A stretch of 35,775 nucleotides of DNA, from assembly GCA_016931325.1 (NCBI GenBank), contig JAFGFC010000117.1:1-35775 (forward strand), given 5' to 3'. The notes below the pieces were generated by a model. It saw only the letters and a list, made by a program, of their open reading frames with translations. It ran no database searches and had not been told where the DNA came from. Positions within the stretch are counted from its first letter, which is position 1. Every line of letters begins with the position of its first letter. The translations under genes and the position numbers were made by a program. This document shows positions 35,492 through 35,775 of the stretch, one piece after another. This DNA comes from Spirochaetota bacterium (GTDB lineage Bacteria; Spirochaetota; JAHITG01; JAFGFC01).

Positions 35492-35775
35492 TTATCCGAT
35501 AACACCAAGAGAGATCATGATAAAAGCAGGGCCGTTGATGATGGCATGCAGGGCAATGCTCACCCATGTATTCTTTCTCTTCTGAACGATATAGGTAATA
35601 ATAAATATCATGGGGATGACAGTTACCAGTAATTTCCAGCCGAAAGGAATATGGAACATGGTCCATAACAAACCCTGGATTATCCATGTTTTTTCCTTAA
35701 AGGCCAGCTCCTGCCTTGGAAAGATATAGCCTCTCCAGAACAGCTCTTCTCCCATAATATTGAAAAAGAAGAGAG
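35492..35775 (-). CDS. CPBP-family (CAAX-like) intramembrane metalloprotease, partial
   Basis: GEELFWRGYIFPR (EExxxR), FHIPFG, SIALHAIIN; reading frame continues to the window edge. Confidence 0.88.
   Translation of the reverse strand, partial: LFFFNIMGEELFWRGYIFPRQELAFKEKTWIIQGLLWTMFHIPFGWKLLVTVIPMIFIITYIVQKRKNTWVSIALHAIINGPAFIMISLGVIG

Noticed and set aside
1-35775. CRISPR arrays, rRNA genes, prophage or integrase genes, toxin-antitoxin or defence islands
   Set aside because: No regularly spaced direct repeats, rRNA signatures or corresponding protein families were seen.

Overview
This 35.8 kb window looks like bacterial chromosome: about 30 CDSs, mostly housekeeping or envelope genes, one tRNA-Gln(TTG), and no transposase, integrase, phage gene or CRISPR array. 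Left to right: PBP1C-like transglycosylase (partial) overlapping a 1914-aa alpha-2-macroglobulin with an intact CLEQ thioester motif; a small membrane protein, a P-loop kinase-like protein, a COG0731-type radical SAM protein, an M50 site-2 protease and a lipoprotein; ApbE; Smr, YqeY, HIT and HisRS; thioredoxin, TlpA, ThrC, SppA, a Yip1-like protein and LptF/G; a GT4 glycosyltransferase; LysE; IspE, SpoVG and tRNA-Gln; a GH-like TIM barrel and a TPR protein; a divergent protein with apparent FliG-type repeats; a SurA-like lipoprotein; Mfd; and a group-3b-type NiFe hydrogenase operon with its maturation protease, followed by a CPBP protease. Main second-look items: (1) a 124-bp inverted-repeat element with perfect 29-bp arms sits exactly after the hydrogenase large-subunit stop codon and supplies the start codon, the first ~11 codons and probably a -10 box of the maturation protease; (2) two essential-looking genes appear to start at non-canonical codons (site-2 protease at ATT, hisS at ATC), both with well-placed Shine-Dalgarno sequences; (3) several genes have promoter -10 boxes only 6-8 nt before ATG and no SD, suggesting leaderless mRNAs; (4) an unannotated 492-aa protein carries three FliG-like repeats outside any flagellar context; (5) many intergenic gaps carry different palindromic, MITE/REP-like elements although no transposase is present.
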